Shown one piece after another: positions 31,069 to 39,837 of a stretch of DNA of 64,000 nucleotides. The notes below the pieces were generated by a model. It was not told the DNA's origin, did not search any database, and worked only from the letters and a program-made list of their open reading frames with translations. This DNA comes from CAZPKH01 sp964407165 (lineage in GTDB: Bacteria; Bacteroidota; Bacteroidia; Bacteroidales; Muribaculaceae), in contig CAYOUJ010000005.1 in the NCBI GenBank assembly GCA_964407165.1, forward strand, positions 1 through 64,000. The letters are read 5' to 3'. Each line of letters begins with the position of its first letter. The first letter of the stretch is position 1. The position numbers and the translations under genes are program-made.

Positions 31069-32961
31069 TTACTTGAACTCTACCAGCACAGCCTCGGTGC
31101 CAACCACGTCACCCTCTTTGACGAAGATGCGCTTGACCACGGCGTCGTGTTCGGCTGTCACGTCGTTCTCCATCTTCATGGCCTCGTAGACCAGAAGCAC
31201 CTGGCCCTTCTTGACGGCTTCGCCGGGCTTGACGTTCACCTCGATGATACGTCCGCCCATGGGGGCCACCACCGTCTCGCCGGTGATGGGAGCGTCGGCC
31301 TCGGCCTCGGCGGCCTCAGCCTTTTTCTCCGCCTTCGGCTCGGCTGCCTTGCGGGCCTCATGCTCCTCCTGGCGGCGCTTCTTCAGGAACCCCTTGGCTA
31401 CCGTCGGCAGAAGCTCAAGGAGCAGATACTCCTCGTCGTTCGTGGCAAGCTTCACGCCGTCAAACTCGGCGAGCACGGGGTTCTCGGGTTTTTTGTACGA
31501 CGATACGTCGTAGGGCTTCTCGACGGGGCTGCCCGTGATCTGCTCGCGGAAAGCGGGGTCGATGGGTGCCGGCGTGTGGCCGTACTCGCCCTTGATGAGC
31601 GAGGTGAACTGGTTGGACGGCATCGAGTAGTCGGGCTTGCCCTTCTTGCGGTCGAGCGCGAGGCTCACGGCCTGCGAGCCCACAATCTGGCTCGTCGGGG
31701 TCACCAGGGGCACCAGGCCGGCGTCGCGGCGCACCTTCGGGATGAGCTTCATGGCATCGTCGAGCAGATCCTCGGCGCCCAGGCTCTTGAGCTGGGCCAC
31801 CATGTTGGAGTACATGCCGCCAGGGACCTCGGCGTTCTTGACGATGAGGTTGGGCTTGGGGAAGCCGAAGTAGTCTTCGATGGCGTGGCAGGCGTCGAGC
31901 AGGGCCTCCTCGTCGAGCGCCTTGGCGGCGGCGATGGCCTTGTCAAACTGCTCGTCGACCTCCTTGGGCAGCGTGTCGGCCAGCGGGTCGAAGGGCTTGG
32001 GGAACTTGTCTTTGTTGAGGTCGAAGTCGCGCAGGGACTTGCGCGCGTTGAGCAGCTCGCCGCGTATCTTGCCCACGGCCTCCATGTTGGCCTCTACCTC
32101 CACGCCCAGCTTCTGGCAGAAGACGTAGATAAGCTCGATGGCGGGAGCGGCAGAGCCGCCGCCAAACCACCAGATGTTGGTGTCGAGGATGTCGACGCCG
32201 TTGAGTATGGCCATCAGGCCTGATGCCAGGCCGTAGCCGGGGGTGCAGTGGGTGTGGAAGTCGACGGGCACGGTCAGCGTCTCCTTCAGGGCCTTGATGA
32301 TCGAGGCGGCGCGCAGCGGGTTCACCAGGCCGGCCATGTCTTTCAGTGTGATCATCTTGGCGCCCAGGCGCTCCATCTCCTTGGCTTTGCTGACGAAGTA
32401 TTCGTCGGTGAAGATCTTCTCCGGCTCGACGACGCGCTCGACCTTCTTCTTGAACAGGCCCAGGAATCCGCCCTTGGCCTCCTCTACCACCACCCTGGGC
32501 TCCTCCTTCGGGTCGACCGTGTAGCAGACGGCGCCGTCGGCGATGCCGCCCAGGTCGTTGATCATCTTGATGGAGTCTTTGACGTTGTCGATGTCGTTGA
32601 GGGCGTCGAAGATTCGCATCACGTTGAGGCCGTTTTTGATGGCCTCTTTATAGAATCCCTCCAGCACGCTGTTGGGGTAGGGGACGTAGCCGAAGAGGTT
32701 GCGTCCGCGCGAGAGAGCAGACAGCAGCGATTTGCCCTTCATCGCCTTGGAGATGGTGCGCAGGCGGTTCCACGGGCTCTCGTCGAGGTAGCGCATCACC
32801 GAGTCGGGCACGGCGCCGCCCCACACCTCCATGATGTAGAAGCCGGCATTCTCGTAATACGGCAGCAGGCGGTCGATGGTAGCCTGGTTCATGCGCGTGG
32901 CAAACAGCGACTGCTGGCCGTCGCGTAGCGTCAGGTCGCGGATTTTGAGTTTCTTTGTCAT
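31069..32961 (-). CDS. oadA: Oxaloacetate decarboxylase alpha subunit / pyruvate carboxylase subunit B
   Basis: A 630-residue biotin enzyme. The carboxyltransferase TIM barrel (from IRDLTLRDGQQSLFATRM, with KDMAGL and HTHCTPG metal and substrate motifs) fills about 1-310; the conserved carboxylase domain follows to about 480; an Ala/Glu/Lys-rich linker leads to the biotinyl domain with biotin Lys596 in EAMKMEND. It transfers carboxyl groups between oxaloacetate and biotin, part of the succinate/propionate fermentation of Bacteroidales, probably with beta and gamma subunits encoded elsewhere. An insert with LGLFKKK (about 172) is less usual. Confidence 0.88.
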   Translation of the reverse strand: MTKKLKIRDLTLRDGQQSLFATRMNQATIDRLLPYYENAGFYIMEVWGGAVPDSVMRYLDESPWNRLRTISKAMKGKSLLSALSRGRNLFGYVPYPNSVLEGFYKEAIKNGLNVMRIFDALNDIDNVKDSIKMINDLGGIADGAVCYTVDPKEEPRVVVEEAKGGFLGLFKKKVERVVEPEKIFTDEYFVSKAKEMERLGAKMITLKDMAGLVNPLRAASIIKALKETLTVPVDFHTHCTPGYGLASGLMAILNGVDILDTNIWWFGGGSAAPAIELIYVFCQKLGVEVEANMEAVGKIRGELLNARKSLRDFDLNKDKFPKPFDPLADTLPKEVDEQFDKAIAAAKALDEEALLDACHAIEDYFGFPKPNLIVKNAEVPGGMYSNMVAQLKSLGAEDLLDDAMKLIPKVRRDAGLVPLVTPTSQIVGSQAVSLALDRKKGKPDYSMPSNQFTSLIKGEYGHTPAPIDPAFREQITGSPVEKPYDVSSYKKPENPVLAEFDGVKLATNDEEYLLLELLPTVAKGFLKKRRQEEHEARKAAEPKAEKKAEAAEAEADAPITGETVVAPMGGRIIEVNVKPGEAVKKGQVLLVYEAMKMENDVTAEHDAVVKRIFVKEGDVVGTEAVLVEFK

Positions 32962-33026
32962 GATTGTTTTACAGAGTCTTTATGGTTATATATTAAGGTT
33001 GAACTGTCTGTTTCAGAAGTCAACCG

Positions 33027-33034
33027 CAAATATA
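33027..33034 (-). promoter_or_regulatory. -7 box of the oadA operon
   Basis: Minus-strand TATATTTGCGG, 65 bases before the ATG. It would drive oadA, the DUF1460 gene and the acyltransferase gene as one unit. Confidence 0.5.
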
Positions 33035-33084
33035 TGTATTTTATTTCTAATTAAAGAAATTTTTCTGTAATTTTTTTTCGTTTT

Positions 33085-33304
33085 GACCCAACGGGGCAAC
33101 TTGATGATACCCCCGGGCAAGCGGAGCGCAGCCCGGGGTAAAGGGTGATACCGCTTCTCCTCGCGCCACAACGGGGCGCGCTGATGATTGTAAATCGCTG
33201 AACATCAGCGCACCCATTTGGGGTGCCGGAACGTTCTCTCGCCCTTCTCCCGGGGCTGCGCTCCGCTTGCCCGGGGTTATCATCAACATGCCCCCTTGGG
33301 GCAT
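33085..33304. repeat. Repeat family A copy 3
   Basis: GACCCAACGGGGC, AACTTGATGATA, CCCCGGGCAAGCGGAGCGC, an inner GCTGATGATTG centre, and the mirror image ending CATGCCCCCTTGGGGCAT. Same layout and length as copies 1 and 2, with different but paired small stems. Confidence 0.85.
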
Positions 33305-33332
33305 ATAGCTACCAGTTTTGGCCATTTGTTTC

Positions 33333-34025
33333 TTAGTGAGATTGTGTGAGCAGGCCGATCAGCTCGGCCACGCCTGCGGTGGCCGGCCTGGCTATCACCT
33401 TCACCGACGAGGGCACGCCCGCGGGGCGCGGGTCGATGTAATAGACGGGGACGCCGGGGCGGACGTAGTGCAGCAGCGACGCGGCCGGATAGACGTTGAG
33501 CGACGTGCCGATGACCACGAAGATGTCGGCCTCCTGCGCCAGCTCGATTGCCGGCTCGATGTTGGGCACTGCCTCCTGGAAGAAGACTATGTGCGGGCGC
33601 ACGTGGTCGCCGTCGGGCATACGCATCTCCGGCGTTGACTCCAGGTGCTGGCGGTCAAGGGTGTAGATGCGGTCGGGGTGCTCCATCGACCGCACCTTCA
33701 TCAGCTCGCCGTGAAGGTGAAGCACGTTGGCCGAGCCGGCGCGCTCGTGGAGGTCGTCGACGTTCTGCGTGATCACGCGCACGTCATACCATTTCTCCAG
33801 CTCCACCAGCCCGCGGTGGGCGGCGTTGGGCTGTGCCTCCACCAGCTCCTTGCGCCGGGCGTTGTAAAACTTGTGTATCAGCGCCGGATTGCGGGCAAAT
33901 CCGTCGGCCGACGCCACGTCCATCACGTTATAGTTCTCCCACAGGCCACCCGCGTCGCGGAAGGTCTGTATCCCTGACTCGGCGCTGATGCCCGCGCCCG
34001 TCGATATAACCAGTTTCTTTTTCAT
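33333..34025 (-). CDS. cobB: Sir2-family NAD-dependent protein deacylase
   Basis: A 230-residue sirtuin. NAD-binding TGAGISAESGIQTFRD (9-24), TQNVDDLHERAG (about 90) and the catalytic His in LHLHGEL are present. The four zinc-binding cysteines typical of many sirtuins are absent in the small domain. It removes acyl groups from lysine using NAD. It is the last gene of an operon with a GNAT-fold acetyltransferase, a Sel1 protein and a kinase-like protein, so it may reverse modifications made by its neighbour; that is inference. Confidence 0.9.
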   Translation of the reverse strand: MKKKLVISTGAGISAESGIQTFRDAGGLWENYNVMDVASADGFARNPALIHKFYNARRKELVEAQPNAAHRGLVELEKWYDVRVITQNVDDLHERAGSANVLHLHGELMKVRSMEHPDRIYTLDRQHLESTPEMRMPDGDHVRPHIVFFQEAVPNIEPAIELAQEADIFVVIGTSLNVYPAASLLHYVRPGVPVYYIDPRPAGVPSSVKVIARPATAGVAELIGLLTQSH

Positions 34026-34058
34026 CCAAAAGCTAAAAAACTACTCACTAATTACCTA

Positions 34059-35081
34059 TCAATGCGTCCAGTTGTCTACTTTCTCCTGGGCGTTGCTGTA
34101 GCCGGCAGCGGCCGATTTCTTGTACCAGCGCAGCGCGGTGGAATAGTTTTTTGACACACCCTGGCCGTTTTCGTAGAGGTAGCCCAGGTTGTACATCGCT
34201 ATGTAGCTGCCGGCGTTTGCGCTTTTTTCAAACCATTGCTTGGCGGTGGAGTAGCTCTGGTCCACGCCGTTGCCGAAGTAGTAGCAGACGCCCAGCTCGC
34301 ACATGCACGATCTGTCGCCGTCGGCCGCACCACGGTTGTAGTAATACACAGCCTTGTCGTAGTCCACAGGGTGGTCGTTAAGGCCGTTGTAATAATTATA
34401 GCCTATGGAGAAGTCGGTATCCTCCTGCATGCCTGACGAGTAGGAGGCTTCAATCTCTGTCAGGCGCTCGATGGCGTCGCTCTCGCCGTGCTCGGCCGCC
34501 ACGCGGTAATACTTCTCGGCGGTTTCCATGTCGTCGCACATCTCGAAGAGTTCGCCCATCATGTATTCGGCGTATGTGTCGCCCGCGTCGATGGCTTTGC
34601 TGAACCACTCGTAAGCCTTGGTGTAGTCCTGCTCGACCGCCAGGCCGTTCTTGTAGCAGATGCCCACGGTGGTCATGGCGTCAGCAAATCCCTTGTTGGC
34701 GGCCTTGAGTATCCAGGTGTAGCCGGTGTCCTGGTCCTGGTCTACGCCGTAGCCGGCCATGTAGCAGAATCCGAGATTCCACATGGCCTCTGTATGTCCC
34801 TTGGTGGCCGCCTGGCGGTAATACTTGAAGGCCGTGGCGTAGTCCTCGCGCGCAAAGGCGTCCTCGGCTTTTTGGTACAGGTCCTCGGTCGACTTAGTGG
34901 TCACGGCAACGTTTTTCGAAGAGGCGGGGCCGCGCTTGGAACTTGTCTTTTTTTGACCACTGGTGCCGCTGTTCTTCTTGGCGGTAGTAGTCGACCGGCC
35001 GTCGACGGTCTTGATTTGCGCCGTCACCGGCACACATGCCAGCAGCGCTGCGATCAAAACGGTAATGATATGCTTCATCAT
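34059..35081 (-). CDS. Secreted Sel1-repeat protein
   Basis: A 340-residue protein with a signal peptide (LIAALLACVPVTA) and a basic Ser/Thr/Lys-rich stretch (about 25-60). About seven Sel1 repeats then follow, e.g. AFKYYRQAATKGHTEAMWNLG and AKQWFEKSANAGSYIAMYNLG. It is a probable interaction scaffold. It is encoded between the GNAT and sirtuin genes with 33-base gaps. A second possible start (ATG at 35078) differs by one residue. Confidence 0.8.
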   Translation of the reverse strand: MMKHIITVLIAALLACVPVTAQIKTVDGRSTTTAKKNSGTSGQKKTSSKRGPASSKNVAVTTKSTEDLYQKAEDAFAREDYATAFKYYRQAATKGHTEAMWNLGFCYMAGYGVDQDQDTGYTWILKAANKGFADAMTTVGICYKNGLAVEQDYTKAYEWFSKAIDAGDTYAEYMMGELFEMCDDMETAEKYYRVAAEHGESDAIERLTEIEASYSSGMQEDTDFSIGYNYYNGLNDHPVDYDKAVYYYNRGAADGDRSCMCELGVCYYFGNGVDQSYSTAKQWFEKSANAGSYIAMYNLGYLYENGQGVSKNYSTALRWYKKSAAAGYSNAQEKVDNWTH

Positions 35082-35114
35082 GGTCGGATATATTGGTTGT
35101 GTTGTTTATATTGG

Positions 35115-36242
35115 TTATAACGGTTTGCGGAAGGCACGCCGGCGGCGGTGGAGTCGCCGCTCGAAATATTGCCACTGCTGCTGCACGGCCTCGTTGCCCT
35201 CAAGCTCGAGGTTGCTCTCGGCAAACTTGTAGCCGTTGCGTATGTATACGGGCAGCAGGGTGGTGAACAGCAGTGCGTTGGCGCCCTTGTTCTGGTATTC
35301 CGGGGCGATGGCCACGAGCATGAGGTCCACCACGTCGTTTTTGCCGCGCAGGGCCTTGAGCAGGTGACGCCATCCCCAGGGGAAAATCTTCCCCTTGGCC
35401 TTGCGGAGCGCCTTCGACACCGAGGGGATGCTGATGCCGACGCCCTGCAGCGTCCCCTTGCTGTCAACTATCACCACCACGTCGTCAAGGCGCAGGAAGT
35501 CGAGGTATTGGTCGATGTAGTACTTGATTTGGCGGTCGGTCAGCGGGCAGTATCCGTAGAGGCCGTCGTAGCAGCGGTTGATGAGTTTGAACAGAGCCAC
35601 GCCATAGTCCTCCTTGATTTTTTTGCGCGAGGTGTATTGCAGCGCGCGCAGGCCGTATTTCTGCTCCACAATCTTGGCCACGCGCACCATTTTGTCGGGC
35701 ACCTTGTCGGGCACCGTCATGCGGTATTCCACCCAGTCGGCGTCGGGCTTGTAGCCAAGCGCCTCCACATGGCGCGGGTAATACTCATAATTATATATGG
35801 TGGCCATGGTGCCCATCTCGTCGAAGCCGTAGATGAGCATGCCCTCGTGGTCCATGTCGGTGAAGCCCATGGGGCCTATCATCTCCGTCATCCCGCGCTC
35901 GCGGGCCCAACTCTCGGCAGCGCCAAAGAGAGCTTTCGACACCTCTGCGCGGTCCACGAAGTCCACCAGGCTGAAGCGTGCCTCCTTGCGGCCCGTACGC
36001 TCGTTCATCGTGCGGTTGATGATGGCCGTTATGCGGCCGACAGGCTTGTCGCCGTCGTATGCCATGAAACTCTGCGCCTCGCAGAAGTCAAAGGCAGGGT
36101 TCTCCTTGGGGTTTAGCATCTCGACCTCGTCGAGCACCAGCGGCGGCACATAATATGGGTTGGCGCGGTAAAGGTTGATGCCGAATTTTACATATTTCAG
36201 CAGCTCACGGTGCGTGGGCTTTACCTCTCTTATCTCTATCAT
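35115..36242 (-). CDS. GNAT-fold acetyltransferase-like protein
   Basis: A 375-residue protein with two GNAT-like halves. The first half has YVPPLVLDEVEMLNPKENPAF, FMAYDGDKPVGRITAIIN and a G-P-MGFTDMDHEGML segment; the second has VVVIVDSKGTLQGVGIS and LMLVAIAPEYQNKGANALLF, the acetyl-CoA-binding Q/R-x-x-G-x-A pattern. It is a common Bacteroidetes family with unknown acceptor. It follows the kinase-like gene by 10 bases. Confidence 0.75.
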   Translation of the reverse strand: MIEIREVKPTHRELLKYVKFGINLYRANPYYVPPLVLDEVEMLNPKENPAFDFCEAQSFMAYDGDKPVGRITAIINRTMNERTGRKEARFSLVDFVDRAEVSKALFGAAESWARERGMTEMIGPMGFTDMDHEGMLIYGFDEMGTMATIYNYEYYPRHVEALGYKPDADWVEYRMTVPDKVPDKMVRVAKIVEQKYGLRALQYTSRKKIKEDYGVALFKLINRCYDGLYGYCPLTDRQIKYYIDQYLDFLRLDDVVVIVDSKGTLQGVGISIPSVSKALRKAKGKIFPWGWRHLLKALRGKNDVVDLMLVAIAPEYQNKGANALLFTTLLPVYIRNGYKFAESNLELEGNEAVQQQWQYFERRLHRRRRAFRKPL

Positions 36243-36252
36243 ATTTATTCGG

Positions 36253-37011
36253 TTACACAGGTTTTGCGGGCGCCCACGGACTCGAGATCCACGCCAGCAA
36301 GATTATCATCAAAAACATGAATATCATGATCCACAGGTACACCCGCTCGTTTCGCCGCCCCTCCAACGCCAGGTGCAGCGAGTCGAGCGTGCGGAACCCT
36401 CCGCTTCCCGGACGCTGCTTGCACCGCTGCGCTATGCGCCGCAGCCGCGGGTAGTGCTCGTCGGTGGCGTCGAGGGCCTCCGTCAGCACGCGCCCGTAAG
36501 CCTCCAGGTCGTCGGCGAGCGTCGCCGGCGACAGGTGGCTGTGCTGGTCAAACCCCACGTCTATCAGTTTGAGGTTGCCGATGTTCTCCGTGAAGATGAT
36601 GGTCTCGGGGCGTATCGGGTGGTGCACGATGTGGTTTGCCTGAATGTACTCGATGGCGTCGACCAGCTGGTGGCGCAGCTGGTCGATGTGGTGCGGCGTC
36701 ACCTTCCGCTCGTTGATGAGCTTGCGCAGCGAGTCGCCGTAGACGTCGTCGGTGATGATGCACATGCCCAGCCCGGGCACCTCCTCCAGGTCGTTGATCA
36801 TCACTATGTGGGGGTGCGCAAGGTTATAGCGCACCTCAAACTCCTTCTCCAGCAGCTGCTGCATCTGTGGCGAGTCCTTGTATTGCTTCTTCAGCGTCTT
36901 GAGCATTGTCCACTTGCCGTACTTCTTGCCGGTGTAGACGTCATACAGCTCCTCCTCCCACTCCGGGAGCAGCTCCAGCTCAGTCCATTTCTGAGGGGTA
37001 TCTTCGGCCAT
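36253..37011 (-). CDS. Kinase-like membrane protein, probable pseudokinase
   Basis: A 252-residue protein with a protein-kinase fold at about 20-220 and one C-terminal membrane helix (about 224-243). Lys38 in TMLKTL and Glu57 or Glu59 fit the VAIK lysine and alpha-C glutamate. The catalytic loop reads HIVHHPIRPETIIF, so the HRD aspartate is replaced by Pro and the usual Lys by Arg; the DFG motif is DVG (151-153), and the Gly-rich loop is weak. A pseudokinase acting as membrane adaptor is the best reading. It is first in the operon with GNAT, Sel1 and sirtuin genes and has its own promoter. Confidence 0.7.
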   Translation of the reverse strand: MAEDTPQKWTELELLPEWEEELYDVYTGKKYGKWTMLKTLKKQYKDSPQMQQLLEKEFEVRYNLAHPHIVMINDLEEVPGLGMCIITDDVYGDSLRKLINERKVTPHHIDQLRHQLVDAIEYIQANHIVHHPIRPETIIFTENIGNLKLIDVGFDQHSHLSPATLADDLEAYGRVLTEALDATDEHYPRLRRIAQRCKQRPGSGGFRTLDSLHLALEGRRNERVYLWIMIFMFLMIILLAWISSPWAPAKPV

Positions 37012-37032
37012 TGCGAGTGTTGTTTATTCCTG

Positions 37033-37040
37033 CAAATTTA
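37033..37040 (-). promoter_or_regulatory. -7 box of the kinase-like/GNAT/Sel1/sirtuin operon
   Basis: Minus-strand TAAATTTGCAGG, 22 bases before the ATG. It is divergent from the pyrH promoter, about 75 bases away. Confidence 0.55.
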
Positions 37041-37090
37041 CATAAAAAGTTTGAATTGCCGCCCTTTTTGTGAAAATTTTGCCGCTGCAC

Positions 37091-37121
37091 TTGCAAAATC
37101 CCCGAATAATCTCTACTTTTG
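37091..37121 (+). promoter_or_regulatory. pyrH promoter, leaderless configuration
   Basis: TTG (37091-37093), spacer 20, TACTTTTG (37114-37121). The pyrH ATG is at 37126, 4 bases after the -7 box, so the predicted mRNA starts at the start codon. Confidence 0.65.
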
Positions 37122-37125
37122 TGAC

Positions 37126-37830
37126 ATGAAATACTCAAGGATACTTCTAAAGCTCAGCGGCGAGTCGCTCATGGGCTCGCAGCACTATGGCATAGACACC
37201 GCGCGCCTGTCGGAGTATGCCCGCCAGATAGCCGAGGTGGTCAGCCGCGGCGTGCAGGTGGCCATCGTCATCGGCGGCGGCAACATCTTCCGCGGCCTCC
37301 AGGGGGCTGCCAAGGGTTTCGACCGCGTCAAGGGCGACCAGATGGGCATGCTCGCAACTGTCATCAACTCCCTCGCCCTCAGCTCGGCCCTGGAGGATGC
37401 AGGCCAGCCCGCGCAGGTTTTCACGGCCATCAACATGTTTCCCATCGGGCGCCACTACTCCAAATGGCTCGCCATCGACGCCATGAACAAGGGCGCTGTC
37501 GCCATCATCGCCGGTGGCACCGGCAACCCGTTCTTCACCACCGACACGGGTGCGGCCCTCCGTGCCGTCGAGGTGGAGGCCGACGTAATGCTCAAGGGCA
37601 CGCGCGTCGACGGCGTCTACACCGCCGACCCGGAGAAAGACCCCTCGGCAACCCGCTTCAAGGAGATCACCTACGCCGAAGTCCTTTCGCGCGGCCTGCG
37701 CGTCATGGACCTCACCGCCACGGCCCTGTGCCAGGAAAACAAGATGCCAATCGTGGTATTCGACATGGACACTCCCGGCAACCTCCTGCGCCTCCTCTCC
37801 GGCGACGACATCGGCACCCTCGTCTACTAA
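37126..37830 (+). CDS. pyrH: UMP kinase
   Basis: A 234-residue amino-acid-kinase-fold enzyme phosphorylating UMP to UDP. LLKLSGESLMG (7-17), the GGGNIFRG loop, and GGTGNPFFTTDTGAALRA are present; length is normal. The much longer frame reaching back to 36175 reads through the opposite kinase-like gene and is rejected; the -7 box fixes the start at 37126. It stands directly before frr, the usual order of translation and nucleotide genes in many bacteria. Confidence 0.96.
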   Translation: MKYSRILLKLSGESLMGSQHYGIDTARLSEYARQIAEVVSRGVQVAIVIGGGNIFRGLQGAAKGFDRVKGDQMGMLATVINSLALSSALEDAGQPAQVFTAINMFPIGRHYSKWLAIDAMNKGAVAIIAGGTGNPFFTTDTGAALRAVEVEADVMLKGTRVDGVYTADPEKDPSATRFKEITYAEVLSRGLRVMDLTATALCQENKMPIVVFDMDTPGNLLRLLSGDDIGTLVY

Positions 37831-37892
37831 CCCCTTCCCGATATTCCCTAATCTCCTTACATTCCTTACTAAAAAAACTATAAACTAACACC

Positions 37893-38453
37893 ATGCCCGA
37901 AGTTACCGAATTCCTCAACCCGGCCGAGGAAAAAATGCAAATGGCCGTGGAATATCTCGACGAAGCCCTCCAGCGCATACGCGCCGGCAAGGCCAACCCC
38001 AAGCTCATCGACGGAATACGCGTCGAATATTACGGCTCGCGAGTGCCCATCTCCAACGTCGCCAACGTCAGCGTCCCCGATGCGCGCACCATCGCCATCA
38101 CACCCTGGGAGAAAGGGATGTTCAAGGTGGTCGAGAAAGCCATCATCGACTCTGACCTGGGCGTCACTCCCGAGAACAACGGCGAGGTAATCCGCATCTG
38201 CATACCGCCCCTGACCGAGGAGCGCCGCAAGACACTCGTCAAGCAGAGCAAGGGAGAGGCCGAGCAGGCAAAGGTGTCGGTGCGCAACGCGCGCCGCGAC
38301 GCCATCGACGGCCTCAAGAAAGCCGTCAAGAAAGGCATGCCCGAAGACGTCGAGAAAGACGCCGAGGGCGACGTGCAGAAGCTCCACGACAAATACCTCA
38401 AGCAGATCGACGCCATCTTCGCCGCCAAAGAGAAAGAGATCCTCACCGTCTAA
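37893..38453 (+). CDS. frr: Ribosome recycling factor
   Basis: A 186-residue protein that splits post-termination ribosomes together with EF-G. It has the typical RIRAGKANPKLIDGI region (about 29-43), the hinge-domain SVPDARTIAITPWEKGM and the C-terminal triple-helix segment ending FAAKEKEILTV. The length is standard. The gap after pyrH is 62 bases with no terminator, so co-transcription is likely. Confidence 0.97.
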   Translation: MPEVTEFLNPAEEKMQMAVEYLDEALQRIRAGKANPKLIDGIRVEYYGSRVPISNVANVSVPDARTIAITPWEKGMFKVVEKAIIDSDLGVTPENNGEVIRICIPPLTEERRKTLVKQSKGEAEQAKVSVRNARRDAIDGLKKAVKKGMPEDVEKDAEGDVQKLHDKYLKQIDAIFAAKEKEILTV

Positions 38454-38479
38454 CCCCCCCAAACAACTTTAAAGAATTA

Positions 38480-38661
38480 GAGCCTGTTTAATAAAAATCG
38501 TTAAAAATAAGTTTAATTCTCACTTTGTTCTTTGTTTGTGGCTTATTTTGGCCATTTTGGCTTTTTTCGTCAGTCATTTAGCCTGCTAAACTCCTTTCTC
38601 AAAAATCTAAACTGGCTCAAAATCAGCCTACAAAAAATAACAATTTTTATTAAACAGGCTC
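38480..38661 (+). mobile_element. MITE-like element, copy A
   Basis: 182 bases with 19-base terminal inverted repeats starting GAGCCTGTTTAATAAAAAT, flanked by TTA on both sides (a 3-base target duplication). There is no transposase inside. A copy of the same length, about 95% identical by eye, lies inverted at 47245-47426. The ends and TNA-type target resemble the IS1031 group of the IS5 family, so a transposase in another locus could move it (inference). Confidence 0.88.
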
Positions 38662-38716
38662 TTAAAGCTTTAAAGCCTTAAAATCTTTAAAGCTTTAAAT
38701 CTTTAATTCTTTAAAT
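38662..38716 (+). repeat. CTTTAAAG-type AT repeat
   Basis: Repeated TTTAAAGC/TTTAAATC words between the MITE and gmd. No promoter consensus is visible here; it may be the leader of gmd. Confidence 0.45.
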
Positions 38717-38733
38717 CCGCGGTCTGTATTAAC

Positions 38734-39834
38734 ATGCAAGATAACCCAAAGGTCGCCCTTATCACAGGCGTCACCGGCCAAGACGGCTCATTCCTCGCCG
38801 AGTTCCTCCTCAAAAAAGGCTATGAAGTCCACGGCATCATACGCCGCTCATCTGTAGACTTCCGCGAGCGCATCGCCCATATCGAGGGCCACCCGCACTT
38901 CCACCTCCACTACGCCGACCTGACCGACTCCATGAGCATGACCGGCGTAATCGGCACGGTCCGTCCCACCGAAATTTACAACCTCGCCGCCCAGAGCCAC
39001 GTACAGGTCTCGTTCGACTCCCCCGAGTTCACCGCCAACGTCGACGCCGTCGGCGTCCTCCGCATACTCGAGGCCGTACGCCTCACCGGCCAGACCAAGA
39101 CCTGCCGCATCTACCAGGCCTCCACGTCAGAGCTTTATGGCAAGGTGGAGGAGGTCCCACAGAACGAAAACACTCCCTTCCATCCCTACAGTCCTTACGC
39201 CGTGGCCAAGCTCTACGGCTACTGGATAGTCAAGGAGTATCGCGAGGCTTACGACATGTTCTGCTGCTCCGGCATACTCTTCAACCACGAGAGCGAGCGC
39301 CGCGGCGAGACATTCGTCACACGCAAGATCACCCTCGCCGCAGCCCGCATCGCCCAGGGCAAGCAGAAGAAACTCTACCTCGGCAACCTCTCGTCGATGC
39401 GCGACTGGGGCTATGCTCCCGACTACGTGCAGTGCATGTGGCTCATACTCCAGCACTACACACCCGACGACTTCGTCATAGCCACCGGCGAGCAGCACTC
39501 CGTGCGCGAGTTCGCCACTCTCGCTTTCAGCTACGTCGGCATCGACATCGACTGGCAGGGAGAGGGCATCGACGAGAAGGGCGTCAACCGCGCCACCGGC
39601 GAAGTCATCATCGAAGTCTCCCCCGACTTCTACCGCCCCACCGATGTCGTAAACCTCTGGGGCGACCCCACAAAGGCCCGCGCATTGCTGGGCTGGAACC
39701 CCCAGACCACCACCTTCCACCAGCTCGTCAAAATCATGGTCGATGCCGACATGGAGAAGGTCGCCGTCGAGCGCGCCGGCGATGCCGTCCGCACCAACCT
39801 CGCCGAGTACCTCGAAAAAGGAATCGTCAAATAA
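38734..39834 (+). CDS. gmd: GDP-mannose 4,6-dehydratase
   Basis: A 366-residue extended SDR enzyme, the first step from GDP-mannose to GDP-L-fucose. The NADP-binding GVTGQDGSF (12-20), the RRSS segment, the catalytic STSELYG and Tyr-x3-Lys in YAVAKLYG, and the substrate motif NHESERRGETFVTRK are all present. The following fcl starts 3 bases after its stop codon. Confidence 0.97.
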   Translation: MQDNPKVALITGVTGQDGSFLAEFLLKKGYEVHGIIRRSSVDFRERIAHIEGHPHFHLHYADLTDSMSMTGVIGTVRPTEIYNLAAQSHVQVSFDSPEFTANVDAVGVLRILEAVRLTGQTKTCRIYQASTSELYGKVEEVPQNENTPFHPYSPYAVAKLYGYWIVKEYREAYDMFCCSGILFNHESERRGETFVTRKITLAAARIAQGKQKKLYLGNLSSMRDWGYAPDYVQCMWLILQHYTPDDFVIATGEQHSVREFATLAFSYVGIDIDWQGEGIDEKGVNRATGEVIIEVSPDFYRPTDVVNLWGDPTKARALLGWNPQTTTFHQLVKIMVDADMEKVAVERAGDAVRTNLAEYLEKGIVK

Positions 39835-39837
39835 CCA

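Noticed and set aside
36175..37125. Long N-terminal extension of pyrH
   Set aside because: It runs antisense through the kinase-like gene; a promoter and a family-typical start lie at 37126.
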